NCBI GenBank assembly: GCA_015665275.1
Contig: JADFAL010000053.1
Span: 1 to 34,047, forward strand
Length of the DNA stretch: 34,047 nucleotides
Direction of reading: 5' to 3'
Origin: Flavobacteriales bacterium
GTDB lineage: Bacteria; Bacteroidota; Bacteroidia; Flavobacteriales_D; Crocinitomicaceae
How positions within the stretch are numbered: position 1 is the stretch's first letter; every line of letters begins with the position of its first letter. The notes below the pieces were generated by a model that was given only the letters and a program-made list of their open reading frames with translations, was not told where the DNA came from and ran no database searches. The position numbers were made by a program, and so were the translations under genes. This document shows, in pieces, positions 6,324 through 15,432 of the stretch.

Positions 6324-8969
6324 CTATCTTATGACAACTTTTTGAGTAAGCTGATCCCCAGCACTTTGGAAAACGAGATAATACACGCCCCCACTTAAAT
6401 TCGACACGTCAAATTGAACCGAATCAGAAGTGCAAACCATTGATTTCACTACCTGACCCGTCATCGATCGCAATTCTATTTGCGAATTGGCAGCGCCATG
6501 AATGAACAACTGATCGGAAGCTGGATTTGGAAATACCTTAATCGTATGCGCCTCCAGGTCACCTTCTATACCCACAGTTGAAATAAAGTTGACGGTCACA
6601 ATCGCTCCCTCCGTACAACCCAAACTGTCCGTCTGATAGATGTAGATTCCTGAAGGAAGTACTTGTGGGTCGTAAGGCATGGTTACTGTGTCGCCCTGAT
6701 TGTTGAGCCAAACTCCCATGGTCGAAACGCCCGTTCCAAGCAACGGGAATAAATCAAATGCGGGAATATTTGGATCAATGGTAATGGTGTTATCCGCTCC
6801 TGCATACGGCGTTTGTATAATAGTAATGTTCACAGTGTCCGTTGTTCCACACGAGCTGTTGCCAACAGTGTCCGCAGTGAAAATTAATTGCTGCGACCCT
6901 GTTCCTGTTCCCGTGAATTGAGGGTTGGCTATTGTTGAGTCGCTTACAAGGTTGGGAGGTGTCCATTCATACGTATAAGTAGGCACACAATTCACTACGA
7001 TTGTATCCGTGACGGGAATAGTTTGTCCAGTTCCCATACTCACAAGAATGTTACCGTTTCCGTCCGCAATATTCCAGGAACATTCGCCGGGAAATAGACC
7101 ATTTGCATTGAATGTAACGAACATCGTATCACCGGGTGAAACCGTAGGAAGGTTCTCGATTTGTAAAGAAGGGTTAGTATATGTGTAGTTTGTCGTATCG
7201 CCACTCATGATTATGGTTAGAGAATTACCACTCCATCCATCTGCGAAGGCATCCTCCATGGTAAGGATGTAATTACACGGGTCGGTCATTCCGCTTACCT
7301 GACCGTTTAATGTCAAGCTCGTGTAGTCACAAATTGAAGTATCGTTCCCTGCAAATGTTGGAAAGGGTCCTACGTTCAAAACAACGGAAGTGTCGTACGT
7401 ACATCCGAAGTTGTCAATTACTACGTATTCGTATGTAAAAGCACCAGATTGTGTTGGAGTTACCACCAATGAATCTGCATCGGCAGATAAGTAGGTTTGG
7501 AATTGTGGATTGAACCAATACGATGAGTCGTCGGCCAATCCGATCTGCGGTTCAAATGCATATTGTGGAGGGTAGAACGAAGAGTCTAAGGTCAAACCAA
7601 ACCCAAACAATGTTCCATCATCAGCAGCCCAATTATCAGTTACACCCAAGGTCCAAACTCCATTTAAAGGACATCCTACCAAGTTACTTAACGGCTGAAC
7701 TGAGACGTAGTTACCAGCAGGAATTGTTAATCCAAACCCTGCTTGGGCATTTACCCAGTCCACCCACGTTTCCGTTGCTTGAGGTGTAAAACAATACGTA
7801 AATGGAGTTCCCTGGGTTGTTGGGTCGGAACAATCAACGTTGTCTAATGGATTCGGAATACCAATCTGAGTTCCTCCGCCACCTTGCTGATGCAAGATAG
7901 CACTTTGGCCATTCGGGCATTCCACTTGAATTATCAGGTCACCCATGAAAGAGTGTTCCAAATCCAAACAGATGCTTTGAATATCGTTTACGCTTTGAAT
8001 CGTAGATCCATTTGAAAATCCTGTTTGATACAATTCCACCTCTTGAGGAACCCCCAACTGTATGTCTGGCAAACATCCATCGTTTATTTGCTGAATTCCT
8101 TGAAAACCATTCCAGCCGACTTGATACGATCCCGGAACAGCTACAAATGAAACGGAATCGCCCAAGCAAATGGAAGTGTCCGCAGGGAACCCCGTAAAAT
8201 CTGGGATAGTTCCAACGAGCACCTGAAGATTTATAAAGTTTGAATTTGAACACCCGTTGTCGTCTGTCACGAAAAGCTGCACAGCATAATAACCGGGTAC
8301 ATCGTACGCATGAAAAACGGAAGTTCCATTGGCAGTATCACCGTCCATGAAGTCCCACATATAGTTGACTAGGCTGAATCCTTGTTGCGCGAAGGATCCT
8401 TGTTCCTGAAAGTTGATGGAATCTCCCACACATACTCGAATACTATCAGGAGTAATTCCGTTCATGATAATACCACCGGCTTGAGGGTTTGCACATGGTG
8501 TTTGACAATTTACGGAAGCGGCAAACTGACCCGTTCCTACATTATTGGAGTAAAATTCTAGGGTAATGCATCCAGATGGGTTTAGCTGAGTTGCTTGGAT
8601 AAGAACGTTTTGAAGCTGCGTTCCTGTATATGTTCCAAGCGTATTGGACGATGTGGAAGGACCGTCATAAATAGACATAAAATCTAAGTCCGGGTTTTGC
8701 AAAGTTCCTGTGTTCGTTGCGTCCAAATCAAACAAGCTAAATAGGATACTAGTAAGCTGACCGGGGGTGTCCGGACAAATGGTAATGACAATGTTTTCGT
8801 TATTGCTATAACCGGGTCTACCTTGCCCGCCTGAGTCAATTAAGAAGCCATTGCAGGTAGTGAATACTTGATTGTTGTTGCCCGGAGTCATGTTGATCGG
8901 GGCTTGTGAAAAGGCCGATATCGAGACGAAAAGTACCAATACCGTAAGAACGAAATTTTTCAGCTGCAT
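6324..8969 (-). CDS. Giant secreted P-domain/PKD protein with T9SS type A sorting domain
   Basis: An 881-aa paralog of the neighbouring gene. Signal peptide MQLKNFVLTVLVLFVSISAFS, then the same series: CUB-like region, PKD (MWDFMDGD), P-like domain (DIQSICLDLEH, GVTDNWAADDG) and beta-sandwich segments. Similarity is near continuous up to the LGCTEGAIVTVNF stretch. After it this protein lacks the SprB and later PKD part and ends in a type A sorting domain of about 75 aa (KVFPNPASDQLF, ELRSMTGQVVKSM, GGVYYLVF, QKVVIR). It is predicted to be secreted by T9SS and anchored through A-LPS. The tail closely resembles that of the CotH-like protein two genes away. Role unknown, probably adhesion or matrix. 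Confidence 0.92.
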   Translation of the reverse strand: MQLKNFVLTVLVLFVSISAFSQAPINMTPGNNNQVFTTCNGFLIDSGGQGRPGYSNNENIVITICPDTPGQLTSILFSLFDLDATNTGTLQNPDLDFMSIYDGPSTSSNTLGTYTGTQLQNVLIQATQLNPSGCITLEFYSNNVGTGQFAASVNCQTPCANPQAGGIIMNGITPDSIRVCVGDSINFQEQGSFAQQGFSLVNYMWDFMDGDTANGTSVFHAYDVPGYYAVQLFVTDDNGCSNSNFINLQVLVGTIPDFTGFPADTSICLGDSVSFVAVPGSYQVGWNGFQGIQQINDGCLPDIQLGVPQEVELYQTGFSNGSTIQSVNDIQSICLDLEHSFMGDLIIQVECPNGQSAILHQQGGGGTQIGIPNPLDNVDCSDPTTQGTPFTYCFTPQATETWVDWVNAQAGFGLTIPAGNYVSVQPLSNLVGCPLNGVWTLGVTDNWAADDGTLFGFGLTLDSSFYPPQYAFEPQIGLADDSSYWFNPQFQTYLSADADSLVVTPTQSGAFTYEYVVIDNFGCTYDTSVVLNVGPFPTFAGNDTSICDYTSLTLNGQVSGMTDPCNYILTMEDAFADGWSGNSLTIIMSGDTTNYTYTNPSLQIENLPTVSPGDTMFVTFNANGLFPGECSWNIADGNGNILVSMGTGQTIPVTDTIVVNCVPTYTYEWTPPNLVSDSTIANPQFTGTGTGSQQLIFTADTVGNSSCGTTDTVNITIIQTPYAGADNTITIDPNIPAFDLFPLLGTGVSTMGVWLNNQGDTVTMPYDPQVLPSGIYIYQTDSLGCTEGAIVTVNFISTVGIEGDLEAHTIKVFPNPASDQLFIHGAANSQIELRSMTGQVVKSMVCTSDSVQFDVSNLSGGVYYLVFQSAGDQLTQKVVIR

Positions 8970-9121
8970 AACGAATATTTAGCGGGTTTCATTAAGTGGT
9001 GGTTATTAAGGCAAACTTTTGGCTTTAAAACTATTTCTACAACAAAACGGCAACTGACTTACTAATCGGTAGAGCAGCGTGAGTTTAGTTGCCCCCTTTT
9101 CGTTTTAAAGGATGCTCAGAA

Positions 9122-10060
9122 TTATTTCTTGACAATAATGGCGTCGCGGAATCCTGACGACTTTACGCCTTCCAATGCTTGCTTGGCATCATCCTTAGAA
9201 TCGAAGGAGCCGGCAAGGTAGATGTATTTGTATGCGCTGCTGGTATTCAACTCCTTACGGATAACTGCAAGATCTAATTTGCGCATCTGAGGATCCTTTT
9301 TTGGATCGATTGGAGACTTGGATGAAGCGATTTGAATCGCGAATTTTTTTTCTGTAGAATTTGTGCTTGCCGTTGTATCTGTGTTCGTTGAACTGGCACT
9401 TTTTCGAAATGCAGTGCTCGGATGTTGCGATTCAATCGTGGATCGGAAGGCTCTGAAAATTGCGGATGCGATGATTTCTTGTCCGTAACTTGTGTTGAGA
9501 TAAGCTGCCTCGGCATCGTTGGTCAGGAATCCACATTCAACCAAAACGCTGGTCATGTTGGTGAATTTCAAAACTTGCAACGAATGCTGCAAATCACGCT
9601 TGTCTTTCACCCCGCGAGATTTACGTCCGGCGCGTTTCGAAAATTGTTGCTCAATCTCTTTGGCCCATTGCACAGATTCTTTCAATCCCATGGAGTGCAC
9701 ATGCGTCTCGGTGCCACGAACCGATGTCCGTTCATTTCCATTACAATGAATGCTAATGAAGTAATCCGCATTGAGGTTATTGGCTTTGTTTACACGATCG
9801 TCCAGAGATGGATAAACATCCGTTGTACGTGTGTACACAACTTTCACATTTTGAAGGTATTTTTCGATATAGTTGCCAAAGTATTTCGCGATTTTCAAAT
9901 TCAGATCCTTTTCCGGAAGCAGATTCGTATTGTTTGGAAGATGCCCGGGATCGTCTCCACCATGGCCGGGATCAATAACTAGGGTCACCGTTTTGTTCTG
10001 AGCCAAAATGGGCGATGTGGCACAAAGGACACTGAATATGAGCAGGCAAAGTAGTTTCAC
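9122..10060 (-). CDS. N-acetylmuramoyl-L-alanine amidase (Amidase_3) with SPOR-like tail
   Basis: The enzyme cleaves the amide bond between MurNAc and the peptide stem in peptidoglycan. I place the start at GTG 10060 because it begins a good signal peptide (VKLLCLLIFSVLCATSPILAQ); a TTG at 10117 would add 19 charged residues in front. Numbering from that longer start, zinc and catalytic residues are His52 (DPGHGG), Glu69 (LPEKD), His124 (SIHCN) and Glu194 (VLVECGFLTN), all canonical. A Ser/Thr-rich linker leads to a SPOR-like segment (about 255-331, KKFAIQIASSK and YLAGSFDSKDDA), which in known proteins binds denuded septal glycan. This suggests a cell-division or daughter-separation role. 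It is transcribed divergently from the glycosyltransferase. Confidence 0.93.
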   Translation of the reverse strand: MKLLCLLIFSVLCATSPILAQNKTVTLVIDPGHGGDDPGHLPNNTNLLPEKDLNLKIAKYFGNYIEKYLQNVKVVYTRTTDVYPSLDDRVNKANNLNADYFISIHCNGNERTSVRGTETHVHSMGLKESVQWAKEIEQQFSKRAGRKSRGVKDKRDLQHSLQVLKFTNMTSVLVECGFLTNDAEAAYLNTSYGQEIIASAIFRAFRSTIESQHPSTAFRKSASSTNTDTTASTNSTEKKFAIQIASSKSPIDPKKDPQMRKLDLAVIRKELNTSSAYKYIYLAGSFDSKDDAKQALEGVKSSGFRDAIIVKK

Positions 10061-10138
10061 GGGATAAAAATACGCTGGTTTGTTTTTTGTTTCTTTGTGT
10101 TGCAAAAAGCTTTCCAAGAACGAATTGTTGAAATCGGT

Positions 10139-11197
10139 ATGAAGAAAAAGCGCATCGCTTTAGTCGAAATCGGAGGATCACATGACGAGTGTCTACTCAC
10201 ACAAATGCACGCAATTCAATCCAGCGGACATGAAGTCGTTCTGATTACCTCTCCAGAAGTGGTTGATCGAAATCCGGCTTTCGCTGCATATACGAATGAG
10301 GTGTTCACCTTGAACATTACAGAACTGACTCGAAAGGTTCAGGTACGAAAAGTGTGGAAGATAATTAGTTCGGAGCGCTTAGACATAGTCGTTTTGAATA
10401 CGGCTCAAGGAAAGGTCATTCGTGATCTCTGCCTCAAAGCGTTATTCTCTAAGATTGAATTTGTGGGCATTATTCATACCACTCGCATGTTCACAGAAAG
10501 CTTTACACAGAAAATTATTCATCGGAAGATCAAAAAATACCTTTTGCTCAGTGAATATTTAAAGGATAAGGTGTCTCCGCAGAAAGGATTGTCATTGGAG
10601 TTCTTTTATCCATTGCGATTTCCTCATTCAGACCAGAAGATAGAACGATCCAACAAACAAATTGCCATTATTGGTGGAGTAGAAGAACGACGCAAAGATT
10701 TGAATGGATTTCTAGAAATGATTCAAACGATTCAAGATAAGAAGGTCCGTTTCGTTTTCCTTGGGAAAAGCGATCCAGAGAAACCCGAAGTTCAACCTTT
10801 TTTGAATGCAATTTCAGAAGCAGGATTGGAAGATCGAGTGAAAACGTATGATCATTTTGTTTCCCAGGAAGAGTTTGACCAGGTGGTACGAAGTAGCGAC
10901 CTCATTTTACCATTAGTACATCCGAATACGCCGAGCGCTGATCAATATTTCCGAAATCAAATATCAGGAGCGATGACCGTTTCGTTCGGATATAAAGTTC
11001 CCATGATGATCCATAAGGAATACGGACACATCGAAGAAATGCACACGGCCGCGTTTTATTACAGACTGGAGACCTTCCCACAAGATTTGGAAAATGCACT
11101 GGTTAATACGGAAAAAGCTTCGGAAGAAATGCAACAGCACCTCCCGTATTCCACTGAAGAACAGGAGAGGCGCTATGCTGATTTTTTGGAATTGTAA
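10139..11197 (+). CDS. GT-B fold glycosyltransferase (GT4-like)
   Basis: A 352-aa cytosolic protein starting at the ATG that opens MKKKRIALVEIGG; a GTG at 10097 would add 14 residues but overlaps the upstream region of the amidase. The N-terminal half has a Rossmann-like pattern (RIALVEIGGSHDECLLTQ, HEVVLIT). The second half begins with IAIIGGVEERRKDLNGF and RFVFLGKSD, as in the nucleotide-sugar-binding domain of GT-B enzymes, followed by a SDLILPLVHP strand. The classic EX7E motif of GT4 is not obvious, so donor and acceptor are unknown. A role in surface polysaccharide or LPS glycan is inference. The convergent CotH-like gene ends 1 base beyond its stop. Confidence 0.75.
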   Translation: MKKKRIALVEIGGSHDECLLTQMHAIQSSGHEVVLITSPEVVDRNPAFAAYTNEVFTLNITELTRKVQVRKVWKIISSERLDIVVLNTAQGKVIRDLCLKALFSKIEFVGIIHTTRMFTESFTQKIIHRKIKKYLLLSEYLKDKVSPQKGLSLEFFYPLRFPHSDQKIERSNKQIAIIGGVEERRKDLNGFLEMIQTIQDKKVRFVFLGKSDPEKPEVQPFLNAISEAGLEDRVKTYDHFVSQEEFDQVVRSSDLILPLVHPNTPSADQYFRNQISGAMTVSFGYKVPMMIHKEYGHIEEMHTAAFYYRLETFPQDLENALVNTEKASEEMQQHLPYSTEEQERRYADFLEL

Positions 11198-11198
11198 T

Positions 11199-12800
11199 TT
11201 ATCGGATTACCACCTTCTTGGTCACTTGTGAACTTGCATTGCGAATGACCAAGTGGTAGACACCTGCACTTACATCAGACACATTGAGTTCCACTAAATC
11301 TGATTGGCAATCCATTGATTTTACAATTTGCCCCGTCATTGATCGGAGTTCCAATTGCGTGTTGGCATATCCGCGTACGAACAATTGATCTGAAGCAGGA
11401 TTCGGGAACACTTCAATTTTCGGTGCTTCTAATGAAATCGTAGAAGCAACATCTTGAGAACAATCTCCCGGCATGTTGGCATCCATCCAGGCCAAGCGTT
11501 GAGAAATCCAGTTCTTCATGTAGGAAATTTCTCCTGCGTAATCCGCGGGGATAGGATCAGGTTGAATCCAAATGTTCTGCCCCAGAAAATTCCATTTCAC
11601 AAAGTTTCGGTCAATTGCAGTACCTAAAAGTGCTTGATTCTGATCCATCCAGGCGTAAATGCTGTCTTGATGCAATGGCCCTGCACGCAAAGTTTGCCAT
11701 CTACAGGCCAAATGATTTTGAAACACCGGGTCTGTCATCATTGTTTGCCACCACATCGGCATCGATTCTAAATCTTCGCATTGTGGCTGATTCTGCAAGT
11801 ACAACCATCCCGTTGGATCGTTATCGGAACAGACTTCCGAGTGTCCATAGGTTTGATCGAAATCCCAAATGGGCCCTGCTTTGAATTTTCCGCCTTTGCT
11901 TTCCCTGTCCTTGTGAACGTAGGAGCTCAATTTGTATCCGTCGGAATTCTTGCTCACTTCATTAATGATAAGAAAGTCGACAAAACTTGTCAAATCGGCA
12001 TAGTGCGACCAATGCGATCCTGTGGAATTCTGGAAGTTCGGTCCGAAAACGGCTTCTTCAAACGTTTGCATATAACTTTGAATGTAGGCCACCTGTGCTT
12101 CCAGAATATTGTTCGCTTTTGGATAGTACCATTGAAAAAACATAGGATCACCGGATTGCGCATTGTGGTTCGAATCAAATCCTTCAGGATTGTCGAGCCA
12201 ATCAATTCGCAAAATATAACCACCAGTTACCTGATCGCCCGTAAGGTCAGTTGCAGTTAGTTTGGCAATGTCCACACGATCGTCATCGCGTTTGATGCGC
12301 TCACAAATGATGTACACACCGCGATAATCTCCGTCCACAACCAATTCTACAAAGCGCCAATCCGAAGCATAATGTCCTGCTCGCCGTGCTAGGTAAAACG
12401 TAAACGGGATGCGCAATAAAGTTTTGTCTATTACCATGGCGTGCAAGATCCAATCTTCTTCTTTTCCCATGCCTAAAATCGCATGCGAAGTGTCCTGTCC
12501 AGCGTTGGTACGTAATTCCCAAGAGTAGGTCTTTTTATCAAAACCCTGTGTGGAGTTCCCGCGTGTTTCAATTCCAATAGAGGAAGTGTACGTGAACGGA
12601 TCGGTCAGGTTGTTCGTCCCCGTAAGATTGTCGATGATTCCGATGGTCGCAGTGATTTTTGGCTCATCGGGAATATTGGCGTCGTTGTACGTTGAATTTC
12701 CTGTGTTTATTACTACAATCGGTAGGTGACTGCTTGTAAATGGCTGCCCGAATGACAAGAAAACGGACAGACTGAAAAGAGTTAATAGAAGTGATTTCAT
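11199..12800 (-). CDS. CotH-like kinase-fold protein, T9SS type A secreted
   Basis: A 533-aa protein with signal peptide MKSLLLTLFSLSVFLSFGQ, a CotH domain (about 75-440) and a type A sorting domain (about 457-533, IEVFPNPASDQLF to KKVVIR). The CotH family signature is visible: GIETRGNSTQG near the N-terminus, LLRIPFTFYLAR, GVYIICERIKRD, KNSDGYKLSSYVHKD (about 284-298) and GPIWDFDQTYG (309-319), the last carrying the metal-binding Asp pair. Spore-coat CotH phosphorylates secreted proteins, but most bacterial homologs outside spore formers have no tested substrate. Combined with T9SS export this predicts an extracellular or surface kinase-fold protein. Confidence 0.9.
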   Translation of the reverse strand: MKSLLLTLFSLSVFLSFGQPFTSSHLPIVVINTGNSTYNDANIPDEPKITATIGIIDNLTGTNNLTDPFTYTSSIGIETRGNSTQGFDKKTYSWELRTNAGQDTSHAILGMGKEEDWILHAMVIDKTLLRIPFTFYLARRAGHYASDWRFVELVVDGDYRGVYIICERIKRDDDRVDIAKLTATDLTGDQVTGGYILRIDWLDNPEGFDSNHNAQSGDPMFFQWYYPKANNILEAQVAYIQSYMQTFEEAVFGPNFQNSTGSHWSHYADLTSFVDFLIINEVSKNSDGYKLSSYVHKDRESKGGKFKAGPIWDFDQTYGHSEVCSDNDPTGWLYLQNQPQCEDLESMPMWWQTMMTDPVFQNHLACRWQTLRAGPLHQDSIYAWMDQNQALLGTAIDRNFVKWNFLGQNIWIQPDPIPADYAGEISYMKNWISQRLAWMDANMPGDCSQDVASTISLEAPKIEVFPNPASDQLFVRGYANTQLELRSMTGQIVKSMDCQSDLVELNVSDVSAGVYHLVIRNASSQVTKKVVIR

Positions 12801-13111
12801 CTTAGTATAATTAATAATTCGTGTATATTAAACATGGGAGATGAAGAATACCCTACCCCCTTGACAGATTTAATCTAGTGTCCGTTGCGGGTTGAGGTTC
12901 TCGAAGCCCAACTACCTGCATTAACTATGAAACGTATCTCAATCAATCGATTTAAACTTGTTCGAATCTAGCGTCAGCAAGCATTCGCAACATAATTTTC
13001 TTAAAAACTCAGTAAACACCAATCAAACAAAACACTAAAAACGACTTTGCGTTCCTCGCGCCCCTTGCGGTTCAATTTTTTTTGCTCTTCGATATTCTGC
13101 CTTCAAAAGCC
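12801..13111. other. Intergenic region, no gene seen
   Basis: Between the CotH-like gene and uvrC (both minus strand). I see no ORF, RNA or TAnnTTTG promoter. The only structured element is the period-9 repeat at 13047-13073. Confidence 0.6.
13047..13073 (-). repeat. Period-9 intergenic repeat (three units)
   Basis: Three successive 9-base units, TTGCGTTCC, TCGCGCCCC and TTGCGGTTC, followed by a run of T. Read on the minus strand it has the form AACCGCAAG-GGGCGCGAG-GAACGCAAAG. I recall closely similar dispersed intergenic repeats in many Bacteroidota and other genomes. It lies just past the uvrC stop codon. Confidence 0.55.
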
Positions 13112-14923
13112 TTACGCTTCGCGACTTTCCCGAAAATAGTCGAACACAATCCGCGCCTTCGCATTGCCAATTACCTCCGCCAACTCTTCATGAGACGCTT
13201 TCTTTACTCCTTGAATGGACTTAAAATTTCTAATCAACTCTTCGAATGTTTTTTCTCCAATTCCTTTGATCTCGGTAATTTCAGAAACCAATGCAGCCTT
13301 GCTTCGCTTGTTGCGGTGATGTGTAATTCCAAATCGATGCGCCTCATTCCTAAGGTGCTGAATAACTTTCAAGCTTTCGGAGCGTTTGTCTATATATATA
13401 GGGTAAGAATCCCCCGGGAAGAAAATTTCCTCGAGCTTTTTGGCAATCCCGACAATGGCAATTTGACCGCGAAGACCTAAATCATCCAAAGCCTTGACTG
13501 CTGATGAAAGTTGTCCCTTTCCGCCATCAATTACAATGAGTTGTGGTAAGGATTGTTCCTCCTCTTTCAATCGCTTGTACCTACGATATACTGCTTCTTC
13601 CATTGAAGCGAAATCATCCGGCCCATCCACGGTTTTAATGTTGAAATGGCGGTAATCCTTTTTGCTTGGTTTGGCATCTTTGAATACCACACAGGCCGAG
13701 ACGGCATGGGTTCCATGAAAGTTCGAGTTATCGAAACATTCTATATGAACTGGAGGAGAACTGAGTCGAAAGTCCTTGCGGATGGTTTCTAAAATGCGTT
13801 CGGTATGTCGCTCTGGATTGACAATTTTCTCGTGCTTTCGCTTTTCCAACTGATAGAAAGTTGCATTTCGAGTAGAAAGCTCAACCAATGCCTTTTTATC
13901 CCCGCGCATGGGAGTGAAAAATGAAAACGCCCCAGTATCCAACTCCATAGGGTTTGCTACCAAAACCTCTTTTGATTGACTATTGAAACGCTCACGCATT
14001 TGTGGCAAGACGTATTGAATAATATCTGCTTCGGATTCGTCCAGCTTTTTCGATACCTCAACCGTTAACCCATGAATGATGGATCCGTTATTGATCACGA
14101 GATAATTGACGAAGGCCATTTTCGGATCTTGAACCAAGGTAATTACGTCAACTGCATGAATGGTAGGTGAAACAACCGTTGACTTCGCTTGATAACGTTG
14201 AATGGTGTCAATTTTTTGCTTGATGTTTTGTGCGTCCTCATACTCCAAGTTCTCGGCATGTTGTTGCATCAATTCTTTCAAGGAGCGAATTACCGCACCC
14301 AAGTTTCCCTTCAGAATATGCTGGATATCTTTGATATACTGATCGTATTGTTCGGCCGTTTCCTTCCCTTCGCAAGGCCCCTTGCAACTCCCTAAGTGAT
14401 ATTCCAAACAGACTTTGTGTTTGCCTTCTTGGATTTTTTTCTCCGACAAGTCCAATGCACAAGAACGCAGCGGATATACGTCGCGAATTAATTCTAGCAA
14501 TGTATTCACCACTTTCACACTTGGGTAAGGCCCGAAGTACTTTGATCCGTCTTTGATCACACGTCGTGTGGTAAACACTCTTGGAAACGGTTCATTTTTG
14601 ATACAAATCCAAGGATAGGTTTTATCGTCTTTCAGTTGGATGTTGTATTTCGGCTGGTACTTCTTTATCAGATTGTTCTCCAGAAGAAGAGCATCTAATT
14701 CATTATCGACAACAATATATTTGATATCGACAATCTGCCGAACCAGAATTCGGGTTTTACCAGAATCGAGTTTTTTATTGAAGTAAGACGAAACGCGTTT
14801 TTTAAGATTTTTCGCCTTTCCTACATAAATAATAGTGCCCCCCTTATCGTAGTATTGATAAACGCCCGGTTTATCCGGTAGAACTTTTAGTTTGTTCTTA
14901 ATTTTCTCCGACCCCTCCGCCAT
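13112..14923 (-). CDS. uvrC: UvrABC excinuclease subunit C
   Basis: A 603-aa protein of normal UvrC length, starting at ATG. The GIY-YIG nuclease domain is at about 18-97 (GVYQYY, IIYVGKAKNLKKRV, NELDALLLENNLIKKYQPKYN). A four-cysteine cluster follows (Cys155, 172, 180, 184), the site reported for an Fe-S cluster in UvrC. A UVR motif is at about 213-245, then the RNase H-like UvrC endonuclease domain (IECFDNSNFHG, LIVIDGGKGQL, HLRNEAHRFGITHHR) and helix-hairpin-helix repeats (EIKGIGEKTFEEL). It makes both incisions in nucleotide excision repair with UvrA and UvrB. It is transcribed divergently from the small lipoprotein gene. Confidence 0.98.
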   Translation of the reverse strand: MAEGSEKIKNKLKVLPDKPGVYQYYDKGGTIIYVGKAKNLKKRVSSYFNKKLDSGKTRILVRQIVDIKYIVVDNELDALLLENNLIKKYQPKYNIQLKDDKTYPWICIKNEPFPRVFTTRRVIKDGSKYFGPYPSVKVVNTLLELIRDVYPLRSCALDLSEKKIQEGKHKVCLEYHLGSCKGPCEGKETAEQYDQYIKDIQHILKGNLGAVIRSLKELMQQHAENLEYEDAQNIKQKIDTIQRYQAKSTVVSPTIHAVDVITLVQDPKMAFVNYLVINNGSIIHGLTVEVSKKLDESEADIIQYVLPQMRERFNSQSKEVLVANPMELDTGAFSFFTPMRGDKKALVELSTRNATFYQLEKRKHEKIVNPERHTERILETIRKDFRLSSPPVHIECFDNSNFHGTHAVSACVVFKDAKPSKKDYRHFNIKTVDGPDDFASMEEAVYRRYKRLKEEEQSLPQLIVIDGGKGQLSSAVKALDDLGLRGQIAIVGIAKKLEEIFFPGDSYPIYIDKRSESLKVIQHLRNEAHRFGITHHRNKRSKAALVSEITEIKGIGEKTFEELIRNFKSIQGVKKASHEELAEVIGNAKARIVFDYFRESREA

Positions 14924-14958
14924 GATCTTAAAAGTAAATTATTTCTACATTAGACGAA

Positions 14959-15432
14959 ATGAAAACTATGAAATATCTACTTATCACTGGAAGTCTCTTT
15001 TCTGTATTGTTATTTGGAGGGTGCAGTTCGCCAGAATCTGAAGCGGAAGATCGAGCAGAGGAAATTTGCGATTGTGTTAAAGAGCTCGGTATAGATCGGA
15101 ACATCAACCTTTTTTCAATTCAAAGCGGATCGTTTATGCGCGATATTGATCGCTCAGCAGGACTAAAAATTCAACGAGACTTGCTTAATATTTTGAAAAA
15201 GATTGATGAGGATATTGACAATTTAAGCAAAGAAGAAAAGAAAGATTATACCAAGGCTTTAATGAAAGCCATGATAGATACCGATTGTTCAGATATGGCA
15301 CTGAGTAAAATTCCATACGACATGCTCGGACTTGGAATTGACATAATGGAAGAACAACTCGACCAGCAAGAACGATATATGGAAGAGTACGAAGAATATT
15401 ACGACGAGGAAGGACTTCCAGACGATTTTTAA
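14959..15432 (+). CDS. Small lipoprotein, acidic tail
   Basis: A 157-aa protein whose signal sequence ends in LLFGGC, with Cys22 as the lipidation site (the -3 residue is Phe, slightly off the consensus). After the Cys comes SSPESEAED, an acidic stretch of the kind that routes lipoproteins to the cell surface in some Bacteroidota, so surface exposure is plausible. The mature part is helical with Cys residues (EEICDCVKEL, DTDCSDMA) and a C-terminal acidic and Tyr-rich tail (EEYEEYYDEEG). A second ATG is at 14968. It converges with the OmpA-like gene, their stop codons overlapping by 4 bases. Family not recognised. Confidence 0.85.
   Translation: MKTMKYLLITGSLFSVLLFGGCSSPESEAEDRAEEICDCVKELGIDRNINLFSIQSGSFMRDIDRSAGLKIQRDLLNILKKIDEDIDNLSKEEKKDYTKALMKAMIDTDCSDMALSKIPYDMLGLGIDIMEEQLDQQERYMEEYEEYYDEEGLPDDF

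Noticed and set aside
9422-9982. 186-codon plus-strand frame opposite the amidase
   Set aside because: No family features; the minus-strand amidase has all catalytic motifs.
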